Source: Acanthacorydalis orientalis | Lineage: Eukaryota; Arthropoda; Insecta; Megaloptera; Corydalidae | Length of the DNA: 64,000 bases | Assembly (NCBI GenBank): GCA_034766995.1 | Contig: CM068315.1 | Coordinates: forward strand, 9,964,010 to 10,028,009 | Reading direction: 5' to 3' | Part shown: positions 49,629 to 61,110 of the stretch, piece after piece | How positions within the stretch are numbered: the stretch's first letter is position 1 | Layout: each line of letters starts with the position of its first letter | Notes under the pieces: generated by a model | Databases searched by the model: none | Seen by the model: only the letters and a program-made list of their open reading frames with translations | Told to the model about the DNA's origin: nothing | Made by a program: the position numbers and the translations under genes

Positions 49629-49881
49629 GTCAACAGTCAACACGACGCGACATTGGCAACCGCCTACACTAAAAGACACCTGGTGTCAGTTTCCAAATGT
49701 TGCTTCTTGTTGACACTTTTTTACAAGAGACAATGATGGGAAATTGCTAACAAAAATATTAAGAAGAGGAGTCAACTAGTAACTATTTACTTTCAAAAAT
49801 ATTGTGTAACATCAAAATGTTGACACTTGTTGCCTGTGCGTGGATGTTACTAACAGAAACATTTTGCAATATCAGTCAACA
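49629..49881. promoter_or_regulatory. Cluster of five GTCAACA/TGTTGAC sites
   Basis: Exact GTCAACA or TGTTGAC occurs at 49629-49635, 49636-49642 (tandem), 49708-49714, 49818-49824 and 49875-49881. The motif resembles a forkhead-type variant site. The segment also contains an imperfect internal duplication (GTTGCTTCTTGTTGACAC and GTTGACACTTGTTGCC). A regulatory role is inference from clustering alone. Confidence 0.3.
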
Positions 49882-50111
49882 TTCATTTAGGAATATATTG
49901 TAAGGTTAAACTTTTGAAGTATTTTTAAATTAATATTCTAACTATTATATAAAATAATGTTATTTTTCTAAGGTTTAGTTATATTATAACGTCTATTAAG
50001 TTTTTGATTCATTATTTTTTTACTTACGTTTCATGAATATCTGTTTAATTAGTGCGTTTTAAATAAAAAAAAACATTTATATTGATTTACTTTATTAAAT
50101 AAAGAATAATA

Positions 50112-50972
50112 CGAGGGTCGTTTGATAAGTGTGATAAAAAAGCAAGTTAAATTCCGTTTTTTGGAAAAAAAAACTATTTTATTTCTCTACATAGTCTTCA
50201 CTGAGTGCTATAAATTTCGTCTAGCGAGTCTGCAAAATACGCATTGACGGTGGTGATGAATCATCATTCGACGAACATTTCTTCCCACCGAGCCAAATGT
50301 TCAAGTTTGGGAAGAGGAAGAAGTCACACAGGGTCAAATCAGGAGAATAGGATGGATGAAGAATCTATTCAAATCCTAATTTGTACAATTTTGGCATTGA
50401 AACGGTCGATTTGTGGAACAGCGCGTTGTTCTAGTGAAAGAGCACTATTTTGTGTACCAATCTTGGCCGTATTTTTTCAGATCTTCTTTCAAATAGTCCA
50501 AGAGTATTACAAAATAGGCTCCTGTTATCGTTTTGCCTTTCGTTAAGTAGTCGATCAGGATGATTCCTTGTAAATTACAAAAAAACAGTTACCGTCACTT
50601 TCCCAGCAAACAAAACGGCTTTCTTCAGTGCAACTTTCACAATTCATTATCTACTATTTTGACTGCTGCATTGATCTGGATCAATGCAGCAGTCAAAACA
50701 GTAGAACCACTACATACCTGGGTGTGTAGTGGTAGGATCCATGTTTCATCCACGGTGACGAATCAATGCAAAAAGCCTACACGTTTTTTCTATTTTTGCA
50801 TCAACTGCTACAATTCTCGCTTTAGACATCTGTAGAACGTTAACAACCCATCGCTACTGGCTGAAATTTTTCTTATGCTAGTTTCAAAAGTGACACTTGA
50901 TAGTCGTGACGTTATCAAATGAATGGTGATGCCATGTCATAAAAATTTACCAAACTTATCAAACGACCCAGG
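50112..50972 (-). mobile_element. Mariner (irritans-type) remnant with internal palindrome
   Basis: Terminal inverted repeats CGAGGGTCGTTTGATAAGTG (left) and, inverted, CCTGGGTCGTTTGATAAGTT (right), flanked by TA (50110-50111 and 50973-50974). On the - strand the transposase reads FVTVDETWILPLHTQ with the first catalytic Asp, later H-stop-NNAL where HHDNAP is expected (the second Asp is replaced by Asn), then HKSTVSMPKLYKLGFE, a stop, HPSYSPDLTPCDFFLFPNLN and GGKKCS. The HTH domain is missing: only about 200 bp separate the right terminus from the first Asp. The element is 861 bp instead of about 1.3 kb. It is dead, by lost catalytic residue, stops and frameshifts. Confidence 0.88.
50651..50704. 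repeat. 26-bp-arm palindrome with 2-bp spacer
   Basis: The arms (50651-50676 and 50679-50704) are perfect inverted copies over 20 bp (TTTTGACTGCTGCATTGATC) and extend to 26 bp with one mismatch, separated only by TG. It lies inside the mariner's coding region, where no mariner structure predicts it. Confidence 0.95.
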
Positions 50973-50974
50973 TA

Positions 50975-52069
50975 TAAGATAAAATGTTCTAAAATTTTTA
51001 AAACTATATAATTTTCAACATTAAAATGAATCATATAAATGAAAGACAAACTTTGAAAATTTGAGATGACTTTTTACTTGTTGAAAATTGAAACTAATTT
51101 TAGTATGAATATTCAACAGCTGGTAGATACGGTAGAAGATTGTCGTCAAATATATATAGGCATTTTAAAAACAATGATGAAATTGAAAACAAAACAAGAA
51201 TAATGTACAAATTAAATAAAAAAAACAGCTTAAAACAAAAACGATATATGACGTGTTAATAAAGTTTAGATAAAATTTTTCTTTTTACGTTTTTTAAAGA
51301 AAAAAGCTGAAAAGGAATTTTTGTGAACTAATTTAAATATAAAAATTTAATCATTGCTAAATAACTGATTGTTCTTCAAATATAGCTTTAAATTTAATTT
51401 ATTGTTACTTTTATGAGAATACAAAAGAAATATATAAATTTCTTTCATGTATTAAAATAATTTAATAATCACTGTTAAGAATAAAATCAATTATATGAAA
51501 AAGGTAAAAAATAACTGTTATCAAGCAGATATTCATAAATAAACGTCATATCATATATTTGAAAAATACCAGGAAACTTTCAGTTAACTGACTCATATAT
51601 TACATTTTTATTTCTTCTATTCTATATAGATTATATTTGAAACAACAGCTATTCATAATATTAAAACTTCCATGAGATTTTATTAACAAAAATATCTAAT
51701 ATCTATGAAATGGAATATGTAATAAAAATGACAGTTTAAAAATTGTTTAAATTAAAATCTTAAGCACTGAGTTATAAAATCAAAAAATATATTTATTTAA
51801 TAAATGTTATTTATTTAAAGAGAATTGTTATTCGAATCAACTAAAATAACAATAAATATGTTATTTAAATTTGAATTTAATTTTTTATTATACTTTTGAA
51901 TTGAACAAAAGACAAGATTTAATTTTATTTATTTAATACGAAGAAAATATTCCACAGTTGTTAAAATAAATATTTCCAATGATGAAAAACTTTTATAAGT
52001 AATTATTCGTCAATCAAATAATATTAGGTAGAAAAAAGTAAACCATTTACAGTATTAAAGAAATTTATA
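50975..52069. other. AT-rich non-coding stretch
   Basis: No gene is seen. Confidence 0.6.
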
Positions 52070-52440
52070 ATTTTAGGCGTCGATACATTACTGATGACAT
52101 CAGTTAACTAATTAATTATACGAAAATTTGGTCTAACAATAGCGAAGCTTTACAAATTACTGCTCCAGTAAACGTATATACACGACGTCCATATATGCAA
52201 CGCAAGCAGGGCATTGAAAGGCGAACTATGCCTATAATATACGTCTGTAATAATGACGTGAATTATGCTCCTTTGATGATTTCTGACATGAAGAGGGAAC
52301 ACACACACACACACAAACATTTATGCATTACATGTACTGTTTGCTTACGTCGCCATTATTACTTCATTCTATGATCGAGACCTCTTGACTCGTCTCGGAA
52401 ACATGAGCTTTCTGTTATAACGATCATGAATTTGAATTTA
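52070..52440. promoter_or_regulatory. GC-richer island
   Basis: About 370 bp of unique sequence with CpG, containing TTAACTAATTAATTATACG (homeodomain-like core) and a short (CA)n run at about 52301-52314. No open frame of note. A candidate conserved non-coding element. Confidence 0.35.
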
Positions 52441-52464
52441 GATTATAAAAGCTTTTTTCATTCT

Positions 52465-52499
<35 letters not shown>

Positions 52500-52673
52500 T
52501 TATATGTTTATATAGAAGTTTAATTTAACGACTTTACAAATAAATCTCTAAATTTTTAATCCGGCATAAATGAAACGCTTTTTATAAGTGATATTGTTGT
52601 TTGTAATTAAAAGCTTTTAAAATATAAATTTTAATTTATGTTTAATTAATATTATATATATATATATATATAC

Positions 52674-52710
<37 letters not shown>

Positions 52711-53109
52711 TTTATAATATAAGAGCATATTTTTAACTCAACACTATAATTCTGTTTGTATATTCGCATTGACTAGTTCTTATTTATAATGTAATTTGGA
52801 TTTTTACTACTAAATCTATAGAATAATTAAATTTTGGCTGCTACATAAAAGTATTAAAAAAATCGCAAATATAATTTGATTTTTTCATTTTTGCGAATTT
52901 TTAATACTTTCATGTGGAAGCCTAAATTAAATCATCTTGTATATCTTTACATAAACATGCGAACGTTTCCATTTTATATCAGTATTTAATATCATATGGA
53001 CGACAATCTTTGAAAAAATCTTTGAAAATAAACAAAAGTATTTTTAATCAGTTTTCAACAAAATCACTCTTATTAAAATAAATTTTGTTATTTGATTGTA
53101 ATATGAATA

Positions 53110-53148
<39 letters not shown>

Positions 53149-53369
53149 CTGTTTCTGTTTACCTAAAACATGATATCGTATCACATACAAAGTAAAAAAA
53201 AACTAAAGTAGTTTTTCCATGAAAAAAAGAAAACCCGAACAATAGGATGTTGTTCCAAGTAGATTTTATCATTTTGACTACAAAACAAATATGAAAAGGT
53301 GCTTTCTTCCAATAAATTCGTTTACTAGATACTGAAATGTGATAAACAAAGGTGTTTAGTAAGAATATT

Positions 53370-53421
<52 letters not shown>

Positions 53422-53640
53422 TACAAATGCTTATCAAATAAAAAAATACAAAATGTAATCAGAAATAATTCAAGTTTATTCATAAAATGAATTATTTTTT
53501 ATTAAATATTCGAAATCTGATTTTGTTGATTTTTTAAAGTAATTTTGTTTATTTGATTCAAATGCAAATATTTAAATATATTATATACAGATACTTATTA
53601 ATATAATTATATATATATATATATATATATATACATACTA
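52441..53640. other. AT-rich non-coding stretch, microsatellite-dense
   Basis: No gene is seen. TA arrays lie at 52469-52495, 52654-52707, 53116-53145, 53378-53420 (TA then GT) and 53610-53632. An imperfect inverted repeat near 52825-52925 pairs TTTTGGCTGCTACATAAAAG with its complement. Confidence 0.55.
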
Positions 53641-54894
53641 CCATGATCTAAAATTTCGAGAATTTGTATTTTAAAAAACAGTGCAAACCCAACGTTAAAA
53701 ATTTTCAAATGGTAGTGTTGGTTATCATTCCACTATAATCTATACAAAAAATTATTGGGATCTGTCAAACCATTCATAAACAGCTAGTGTCTTTGTAAAT
53801 TTGTGTTTGGTGTATTCGACGAATTTTACTATATCTCAATTTATTGAACAATGAGTTTATATTAAATTTTGTATCAAAAACGAAACTTTTTGTGGTGACA
53901 CACTTAAAGTCTTGAAAAAGGTATTTCAAGATGAGTGTTTAACGGAAATGTGGTTGTACCAGTAGTATCGTTTGTTTTAGAAGAGCTGAGAGTCGGTTTA
54001 AAATGACCATCTTTCGGGACAGTTATTGATATCAACTGATGAAGAACATGTTCAAAAAGTGAAGGATTCGAATTGTCGACTGACTGCGAGAGATTGCTAA
54101 TGGTGTCGGCATATCGTATGAATCTTGTCAAAGCATCTTAACTGGTACTTTGCTCTTGAAACAAACTAAATTTCGATCACAAACGCAGAGATGTTGCCAC
54201 TAAAATGAGATCTGAAGTATTTATGGATCTTACAATCATAAAATACCTCATAATTGGAGACGAGACTTGGATGTATGTATTTGACAAAGAACGAAAGCTG
54301 ATATCTTCTGTTAAGGTGAACCTAAACCGAAAAGAAAGCGGCAAAGTCGATCAATTATCAATGTTATATTCACTGTTTTCTTCGATTATCATAGTGTGAT
54401 TCAGAAATTATTTCTTTCAAATGGCCAAACAGTCAATAAATAATATTTTTTGGTGCTATGAAGCGTTTGTGTGAAGCGATCCGGGGACATCGACCGGAAT
54501 TGTAAGCAAAAAACGTAGATTTTACATCACGATAATGCGTCAGCTCCCTCTTTTTGTTTGTTCGCGATTTTTGGCGAAAAATTCAACCGTCATCATCCTG
54601 CAAAGGCCTTATTCGCCTGATCATGCCCCGTGTTCTTTTCCTATTCACCCATCTCAAATTACCGCTGTGAGGACGCCGTTTTGACTGGATTGAAGCCACT
54701 AAGAAAAATTCGTTAGACGAGCTGAAGGGCATATCATCAATCGACTAAGAATGATGTATCGAAGATTGGCTGAAGCGTTGACATAAGACAATTTCAAGCG
54801 ATGGAGAATACTTTGAAGGCGTTATAATAAATTTTAATTAATAATCAAATATTTTTCGTTTTATTTGAAAATTGCTGAAACTTTTTGATTCTGG
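53641..54894 (+). mobile_element. Mariner, CCAG-terminus family, copy 2 (near full length)
   Basis: A 1,254-bp element with ends CCATGATCTAAAATTTCG and, inverted, CCAGAATCAAAAAGTTTC, flanked by TA at 53639-53640 and 54895-54896. The + strand carries the full mariner order in broken frames. The DNA-binding part begins near 53850 (IKFCIKNETFCGDTLKVLKK, then VFQDECL), followed by NDHLSGQLLISTDEEHVQKV. The first catalytic block is IIGDETWMYVFDKERK, then FFDYH and HHDNASAP (second Asp). RPYSPDHAPCSF follows, where Ser replaces the third catalytic Asp. The C-terminus reads CIEDWLKR and SDGEYFEG. Many stops and frameshifts mark it as dead. Both ends adjoin (TA)n arrays. Its sister copy is at 39462-40658. 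Confidence 0.9.
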
Positions 54895-54896
54895 TA

Positions 54897-54908
54897 GTAT
54901 ATATATAC

Positions 54909-54969
<61 letters not shown>

Positions 54970-54981
54970 CATACACACACA
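54897..54981. repeat. TA/CA compound array at the mariner right end
   Basis: TA blocks with a TATATTATATA junction, ending in ACATACACACACAC. Confidence 0.9.
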
Positions 54982-55074
54982 AGAATATACTTATGAGTTA
55001 TATGTGATTCGTGTATATTTTTGAATCATAAAACCAATGCGTGAGTAATTTATTTTAATAATCACAGATTCGTA

Positions 55075-55106
<32 letters not shown>

Positions 55107-55150
55107 TTCAATAACTTTTCAATGTATAAAATTGATAATACATATATTCA

Positions 55151-55193
<43 letters not shown>

Positions 55194-55539
55194 GTACATA
55201 TGAATGAATATATAATAAAGTAAATATTGTTTTTAAAATATTTTTTTATCGTATTTTAATAGAATTTCAATGAAAATACGGTCTTGAAATTCTTGTTTAT
55301 ATACCAGATAGCTTAGACTAACAAAGAAAATATAATATGTACCTCAGACTTAAAAATATATATTATCGATCAATAAATAAAAAAAAAACACTTCATATTT
55401 CTTTCTTTTAAATTTTATATAAAAAGTACATAATAAACGTGCACATAATTTGTACCTTATTGAAAAATGTCGTTCATACATTCAAGATAAGTGAATCAAA
55501 GTCTTTAAAATTAAAAAGGGCTACTATTTAATAACATAA
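54982..55539. other. AT-rich non-coding stretch
   Basis: No gene is seen. TA arrays lie at 55080-55108 and 55158-55190. Confidence 0.6.
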
Positions 55540-56230
55540 TAATCGGTTATGGTGAGCAGAGTATTAGTCTCGATCGTCGTTTTGAGTTTCCACCTGCGTC
55601 ATTCTCAGCTCTGTTCGTATTTAGAGCAGCAACTTTGAATTTAATATGTACCGCATAACGTATACCTGCTTTTACTCGTGACAAACACACGTACACACAT
55701 ACAATGTATGTACGTACACCACATTGTATGCAAATTCAGACGATAAGGTCTCGTGGTTGTTACGGCTGCATAACAACTTGTGAATGCACGAAACCGTCAG
55801 TATTAACAGCTCGAGCCTTCAACAAAGTACTCCGTTATATACGTTGTCCGAAAATGGAAGGGTTGTTATACGATTAGTGCTAATTCACAGGTGACATCAT
55901 TCACGTACGCACGCGTTACCTCTAATTCAATGTAATCGTATTACTAATGCGTAGAAATTATACGCGTATACGTATAATTACTACACCTAATTACTAATAA
56001 ATAGCCACGTAAGTACTATGTGATTATACGACGACGACTAATGCAATCATAAAATTCGCGCACGGTAACTGTGCAAGTGTGTGTCGTGTACTCGAATATT
56101 ATTAATCTACTGGATGAGACGGGGTTTCGATCCACGTAATTAAACAAATTCGTCTCATTCGATTTGAAATTAGGTTTTAACGGTCGATACGTAACGAGAA
56201 CGTCGATTAAAATGAATTACAATTGAAAGT
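55540..56230. promoter_or_regulatory. Large GC-richer, CpG-rich island
   Basis: About 690 bp of unique sequence with many CpG and short palindromes (TTATACGCGTATACGTATAA near 55958, and ACATACAATGTATGT with GTACGTAC around 55697-55718). It has repeated homeodomain-like cores (CTAATTACTAATAA, ACGTAATTA). No long open frame. This is the strongest composition-based candidate for conserved regulatory DNA in the window. Confidence 0.42.
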
Positions 56231-56454
56231 TTAAAGCACACATATGTTTTTATGCACTCATATAATTTTAATGTGTAATTGCATCTTCTCTTTAAAAATA
56301 TTGCTCAATAGAACATAAAACTATAATAAAACGTTCTTTCACATTTTACAACACACTAATAAAGTACACTGTTACATATCTCTTATCTTTTGCAAAACTT
56401 AAACAAATGTATAAGGAAATGAATAAACAAACATGATTGCACATAAAAATTGAA

Positions 56455-56489
<35 letters not shown>

Positions 56490-57440
56490 TGTTTTGAAGC
56501 AATTTATTCTTAATTTTACCTTTTGTTAAATACTAGCACAAAAAATAGATTCAGTAAACAATTATAAAAATGCAACCCAAAAAATTTCAATTGAACTTTT
56601 CTAATGTATTTTCAAATATAAGGAATATGTTGTTTTATATAAATAATAATATGGTTTAAGATATAAATATAAAAATAAAACAAATTAATGAATTAAAAAC
56701 TTCAATTCTATCTCTAATTTAATCATTTTTTAACATTATTCAAATTTTATTTTATTTTGAAAAGACAGCTGTATACATGAACAAAAAAATTACATATTAT
56801 TAAAAGATTATTAATTATTTTAATTTACTCTTATGTTATATATTTCATCAATTATTAATTTCCTTGAAATAAATTAAAACACGTTTTATTTATTTCTTAA
56901 CTATCTTATTATTGTTTATAACTTGTTTCATTTTAAATATTTATTATGAGAGTTTTTGTTACTAAATTTCTATAGCTAACTATACAAAATATTCTTTTAA
57001 AGAATATATATATATATTAATTTCAATATTCTACTATGTAATTTACTTAAAAATAATAACAATTATTATTATATATGAGTATAAATCGGATGAATTGAAA
57101 GCTTTATTCTCTTTTTAAGAATAATTTCAATTTGATTTTAAATATTTTATACTTAAAATATTTTTTTATGGAAAAGACTGCCAAAATTCGACAGAAGTTT
57201 GTAGGTAATTATTAATTAGCTCTAATCTCAAAAATTATTTTTCATTTCGTTCTAAATTCATTTTTCTATTATGTTGAGAACCTATTAATATATAAATATA
57301 GTATTAGTATGTAAATATAGTTGTTAATGAAAATAACTTTTTAACTGTAAATTTTATGATCGTTTCCAATAATTATTTTACTAACAAGATTTTATTTTTA
57401 ATTTAAACAATTTAAAAATTATGTGTTCATCTAATACAGT
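56231..57440. other. AT-rich non-coding stretch
   Basis: No gene is seen. A TA array lies at 56460-56487. Confidence 0.6.
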
Positions 57441-57918
57441 GTTTCCCAAAGTGGGTGGTACCACCCCTTGTAGAGCGCTGGAGTGATTTAAGAGGGCAGT
57501 AGTAGCTTCGGAAACAATAGTGAGGTGTTGAATAAAAATTAGGGGTCGGTGGAAGCATAAAGAAAGAAGAAGAAAATTTTAAAAAACCGGTCATACATGT
57601 TTTATTTACTGTGTGTATTCATGTCCAAAATTACAAGAAGAACTGATAGAAGTAACGACAATTGTGGTATTGAAATTTAAATTCAAAGACTGATACAAAC
57701 AGTTCTGGCTGCAAAATTAGATACCTACACTTTATCCTGGATATAGTACAAAAAATTTTAATTGCATTTCCTTCATTATATTTAATAGAACGTGGGTTCA
57801 ATGCGGTTACAAACCTGTTAAGTAAAAAAAAGAAACCGACTGCAAATAACTTATCGCGGTGATTTAAGATTGCTGCTGACAAAAATAGACCCGAACATTA
57901 AAAAAATTGATAGTAGTG

Positions 57919-57942
57919 CACCAGGTTCGGATAAACCTGGTG
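57919..57942. repeat. 9-bp stem-loop
   Basis: CACCAGGTT, loop CGGATA, AACCTGGTG: a perfect stem just before the long hairpin. Confidence 0.9.
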
Positions 57943-57946
57943 TAAT

Positions 57947-58076
57947 AAAGTAACGAAGCATAATTAAAATATAAATTACAAATAACATTAAAAATAATCC
58001 TAATGAGAAGGATTTCTCATTAGGATTCTTTTTAATGTTATTTGTAATTTGTATTTTAATTATGCTTCGTTACTTT
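57947..58076. repeat. 62-bp-arm hairpin with 6-bp loop
   Basis: The arms 57947-58008 and 58015-58076 are reverse complements with two mismatches. The loop is AGGATT. The arms begin AAAGTAACGAAGCATAATTA. It lies between the hAT coding remnant and its right end. Near-identity of the arms means a recent origin or gene-conversion-like correction. Confidence 0.97.
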
Positions 58077-58335
58077 AATTTTTTGTGTGTAATGCGAATG
58101 TTACTATAGTGGAATTTAATAAATAATTTTATAATTTAAGCATCAAGGTGTCCTATTTACAATATCTTTCTTTACATGTTCCATGGGTAGAAATATAGAT
58201 ACATAAAAAAATGTAAAATTTGTCACTTTATCTTTCAGTTCGTTTGCTTGAAGAATGTAGATATGCAAGGGGGCGTTAAGTATTTTTTTCGAAAAGGGAG
58301 CAGTAAACCAAATAAAGTTACGAAACTCTAATCAA

Positions 58336-58799
58336 ATATAACAAAACAAACTGTTAAATAATAATATTTTTTAAATTTTATATAGACATTCTTAAATTAT
58401 TAAATAGTTACTTAATCAGTCTTGTTGATAAAGGTAAATATTATTTTTTTTTAAAAATTATAATATAATCTCTTATTAGAATTCAAATGCATTAATAATT
58501 TATATTTGATATTTTAGTAAAAAAAACGATAAGGTAAATTAATGGATCTATTTAATAAGTCAGTTACTTCCAATTATTTTGTTTCAGTTTGAAAAATTCA
58601 ATTTCATGTTATTTGATAAATTAATCCTCATAATTTTATTTGCCAATTAATTAGACTGTTAATACATTTTATAAAAGACTTTAAATTTAGATTTACTTCA
58701 TATTAAATTTAATTAAACAGAAATGTATTTTCTAGTTTTGACACTTATAAAGTATTAGTTTCTTTAGTAACTTAATCTTATTATGTGTGTGTGTGTGTG

Positions 58800-58840
<41 letters not shown>

Positions 58841-58949
58841 TCGTTTATTTAACACATTTACCGATATTAGCAATTTAGTAAATATTTAAATTAAATCAAT
58901 AAATATCTAACTCTATTTTAATATAATCAATAACATTTTTCTTCATTAC

Positions 58950-58988
<39 letters not shown>

Positions 58989-59519
58989 CAAATAAAATAA
59001 AATTTAATTGTTACAAGGTTTATACAGTTGTGCTTTTTACAATAATGGAGAGAGGATTATTTTTCCTTAAGTTACATCTATAAAATGTGAAACTTATCTA
59101 GCGAGATATGAAGTGTTTACAATAATGGTGGTGGAGGGTTGGTGGCATTTTTATTTTTCTTGGATTGTTTGTTATTCTTAGGAAAAAAATTCAAAAACCT
59201 AGATAATGTGTATGTTATTTGCGTAGATACATTTGATTTATTTAAAAAATGGAAAGAGATAAATAATAATTTTATTAACTCTTCTTAACAACTCTTCTAG
59301 TATATAAACAATAAATTAAAAAAGTTCGGCCAAGATATAAGTTCTTTTTCAACCAATAACAATTTTATTCTTGTTTTATTTAAATTTCGGAATTAATAGT
59401 GCGTATTAACAATTCCAATTTAAATATAAAAAATATCAATTCTAGATGTACAAGAGACTATGAAGCTCGTAAACCTACAAAACGTACAATTTATATGAAC
59501 ATACACTAACATTTGGCAA
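58336..59519. other. AT-rich non-coding stretch
   Basis: No gene is seen. A (GT)n(TA)n array lies at 58785-58841 and TA at 58950-58985. TTTACAATAATGG occurs twice (about 59036 and 59114), each followed by purine-rich sequence. Confidence 0.55.
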
Positions 59520-59760
59520 AGATCCATCAGATATTCAGAGTTTCGGATAAATTATTCTAATGAGATTTGAACTCTGCTCTTCAGTGAAAATTTCGCTTGT
59601 ATGGCCTACAGTCATTTGCAGTAAGCGTCGAGGAACACTTCATTGTGTGGACATTTGCTCTCCACCACTCGAAGCAATCCAAAATTTAATTGATTCTCAA
59701 AACGATTGCTCAATCGAACGAACGTCGAACTCCGGAATATGTGTATATAAATAAGTATAA
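59520..59760 (+). other. Less AT-rich patch with a 64-codon open frame
   Basis: 59560-59754 encodes MRFELCSSVKISLVWPTVIC and onward, with balanced composition but no recognised domain. A CATTTGCAGTAAGC at about 59614 could be a donor-like site. It is either a small coding exon or conserved non-coding DNA; the evidence does not decide. Confidence 0.2.
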
Positions 59761-60659
59761 AAGCATTCGAATCGTTTCCAAGAATTTAACGTTTTTGGTA
59801 TATAAAAATACTAACTAGATGCCTACATTTCTTTATTTAAATCGATGTTTTATTTGATCTATTTAAATGTTGATGATACAATCGATTCATAAATACATAA
59901 TAAATATTTTTTTTAGTTTTGAAACTACTTTTCTATAATTAATAATGACATAATAATTAAATCAGAATATAATAAAAGAATATCAGAATATAATATATAT
60001 AATATAATAATCAGAATATAATAAAGGATATCATAAGATATAATATGAATTAATTAGTGATATTAGATTAAAAAGTATACAGAATTCTAAAATCAAAAAC
60101 TTTATACTAGATTTAAAAATAAATTAGTGTGAATATTTTAACAAAAAACATAACTATTTACGAAAGATATAATGGTTTCATTTAATAATAAATATATATT
60201 ACTTTATTTTTAATCTAAGTTAAATTATTCTTAGGAAATCTGTATTTTTTTACTATAAAAATAGATAACAGATAATTATAAACAAAATGAGTAAATTGTA
60301 ATAATTTACTTTTTTCGGAAAAATTTTGGTAAAAATTTTATTGCTATAGTAATTAAGAAAAAAATGTATACAAATACAAATATAAAAATAACATTTTTTA
60401 TAATGCTTTGTTTAGTTTAAAATACATGATGTATTCTAGTCTGCCAAATGAAACAAACGCAAAATTAATTAATTAAGAAAATTATTCAATTAAAAAATTA
60501 ATGAAATCTTAAAAAATTAAACGCGAAAAGTCTTTTATAGACCGGTATTTACCTGTATTATAATATATATTTTATTTCATTAAATTTCATAACTGGAAAG
60601 AAATTACTTATCAGTTTAGAACATAAGCCAAATAAATAATACTGTGGTTTATTTTTGGG
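59761..60659. other. AT-rich non-coding stretch
   Basis: No gene is seen. A short local duplication of AATATAATA(A/T) and CAGAATATAATA units lies at 59965-60050. Confidence 0.6.
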
Positions 60660-60880
60660 AAAGACTTTAATTTTTATCTTTCTATAATTAAAATTGGTCC
60701 TCTCGCTCTATGATTTTTATTTTTGTTCTGATTAGCTGATGGAGATCACGTGGTCTCTGTTTTGATTGGTTGACATCAGTCATATATATGTAGTTCTCTC
60801 ATGATATATAACGAAGGAGGTTATACGATTTCAGTGTAAAATTGATAAAGAATTTATTCAAAAATTGTATTTACTGAGGC
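60660..60880 (+). repeat. Dispersed repeat E, copy 3 (best preserved)
   Basis: It contains every anchor of the family in order: TCTATAATTAAAATTGGTCC, TTCTGATTAGCTGATGGAG, ATCACGTGGTCTCTG, TTTTGATTGGTTGACATCAG, TCTCATGATATA and TCAGTGTAAAATTGATAAAG. It carries an inverted CCAAT box (ATTGG) and an E-box CACGTG. A GC-rich block (61025-61110) lies 150 bp downstream. Confidence 0.72.
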
Positions 60881-61024
60881 TTTAGAGTAAAAAAATTGTT
60901 ATAAATTTTAACATTGTATTTTGTTGTTTTTATTTTTATCAACTTTTTCAATAAATATTTTACAACTTACATTTTATGTGGATTATTTGTGTGTATAATT
61001 CATTACTTTCTGTTATTTATTAAT

Positions 61025-61110
61025 AGGGAGGCGGATTTATTGAGCGGGGGTTGGGGATTATAAAGCCTCTAGTAGATAGCCGAGGAGCTAGCAGAGGGCA
61101 GAGCCCGTTG
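61025..61110 (+). repeat. GC-rich block with GGGCAGAGCCC hairpin
   Basis: GGGAGGCGGATTTATTGAGC, then GGGGGTTGGGG, GATAGCCGAGGAGCTAGCAG and GGGC-AGA-GCCC (61096-61106). The motif recurs near 7457 and 37603. Confidence 0.6.

Larger units (their letters stand above)
57440..58335 (+). mobile_element. hAT (ZBED-like) transposon remnant containing a long hairpin
   Basis: The left end CAGTGTTTCCCAAAGTGGGT is a typical hAT terminus. The right end near 58318-58334 (AAAGTTACGAAACTC) is a weak inverted match. On the + strand, about 57640-57945, the C-terminal dimerisation domain is readable: LYPGYS, then KILIAFPSLYLIERGFNAVT, NLLSKK, a one-base frameshift in an A-run, RNRLQITYRGDLRLLLTKID and PNIKKIDSSAPG. 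The catalytic core and BED zinc finger are missing. A 62-bp-arm hairpin (57947-58076) follows the coding end. It is a dead, internally deleted copy. It is related to the hAT remnant at 1685-2280, sharing the RGDLRL block. Confidence 0.85.

Noticed and set aside
50244..50835. Two + strand open frames of 91 and 100 codons
   Set aside because: They lie antisense to a mariner transposase remnant whose catalytic motifs are clear on the - strand. They are shadows.
53904..54131. 75-codon - strand open frame
   Set aside because: Antisense to the recognisable helix-turn-helix region of the mariner at 53641-54894.
56111..56139. tRNA-like B-box (GGGGTTTCGATCCACG)
   Set aside because: No A-box, anticodon arm or acceptor stem could be folded around it.
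57631..57882. 83-codon - strand open frame
   Set aside because: Antisense to the hAT dimerisation domain, which is recognisable on the + strand across a frameshift.
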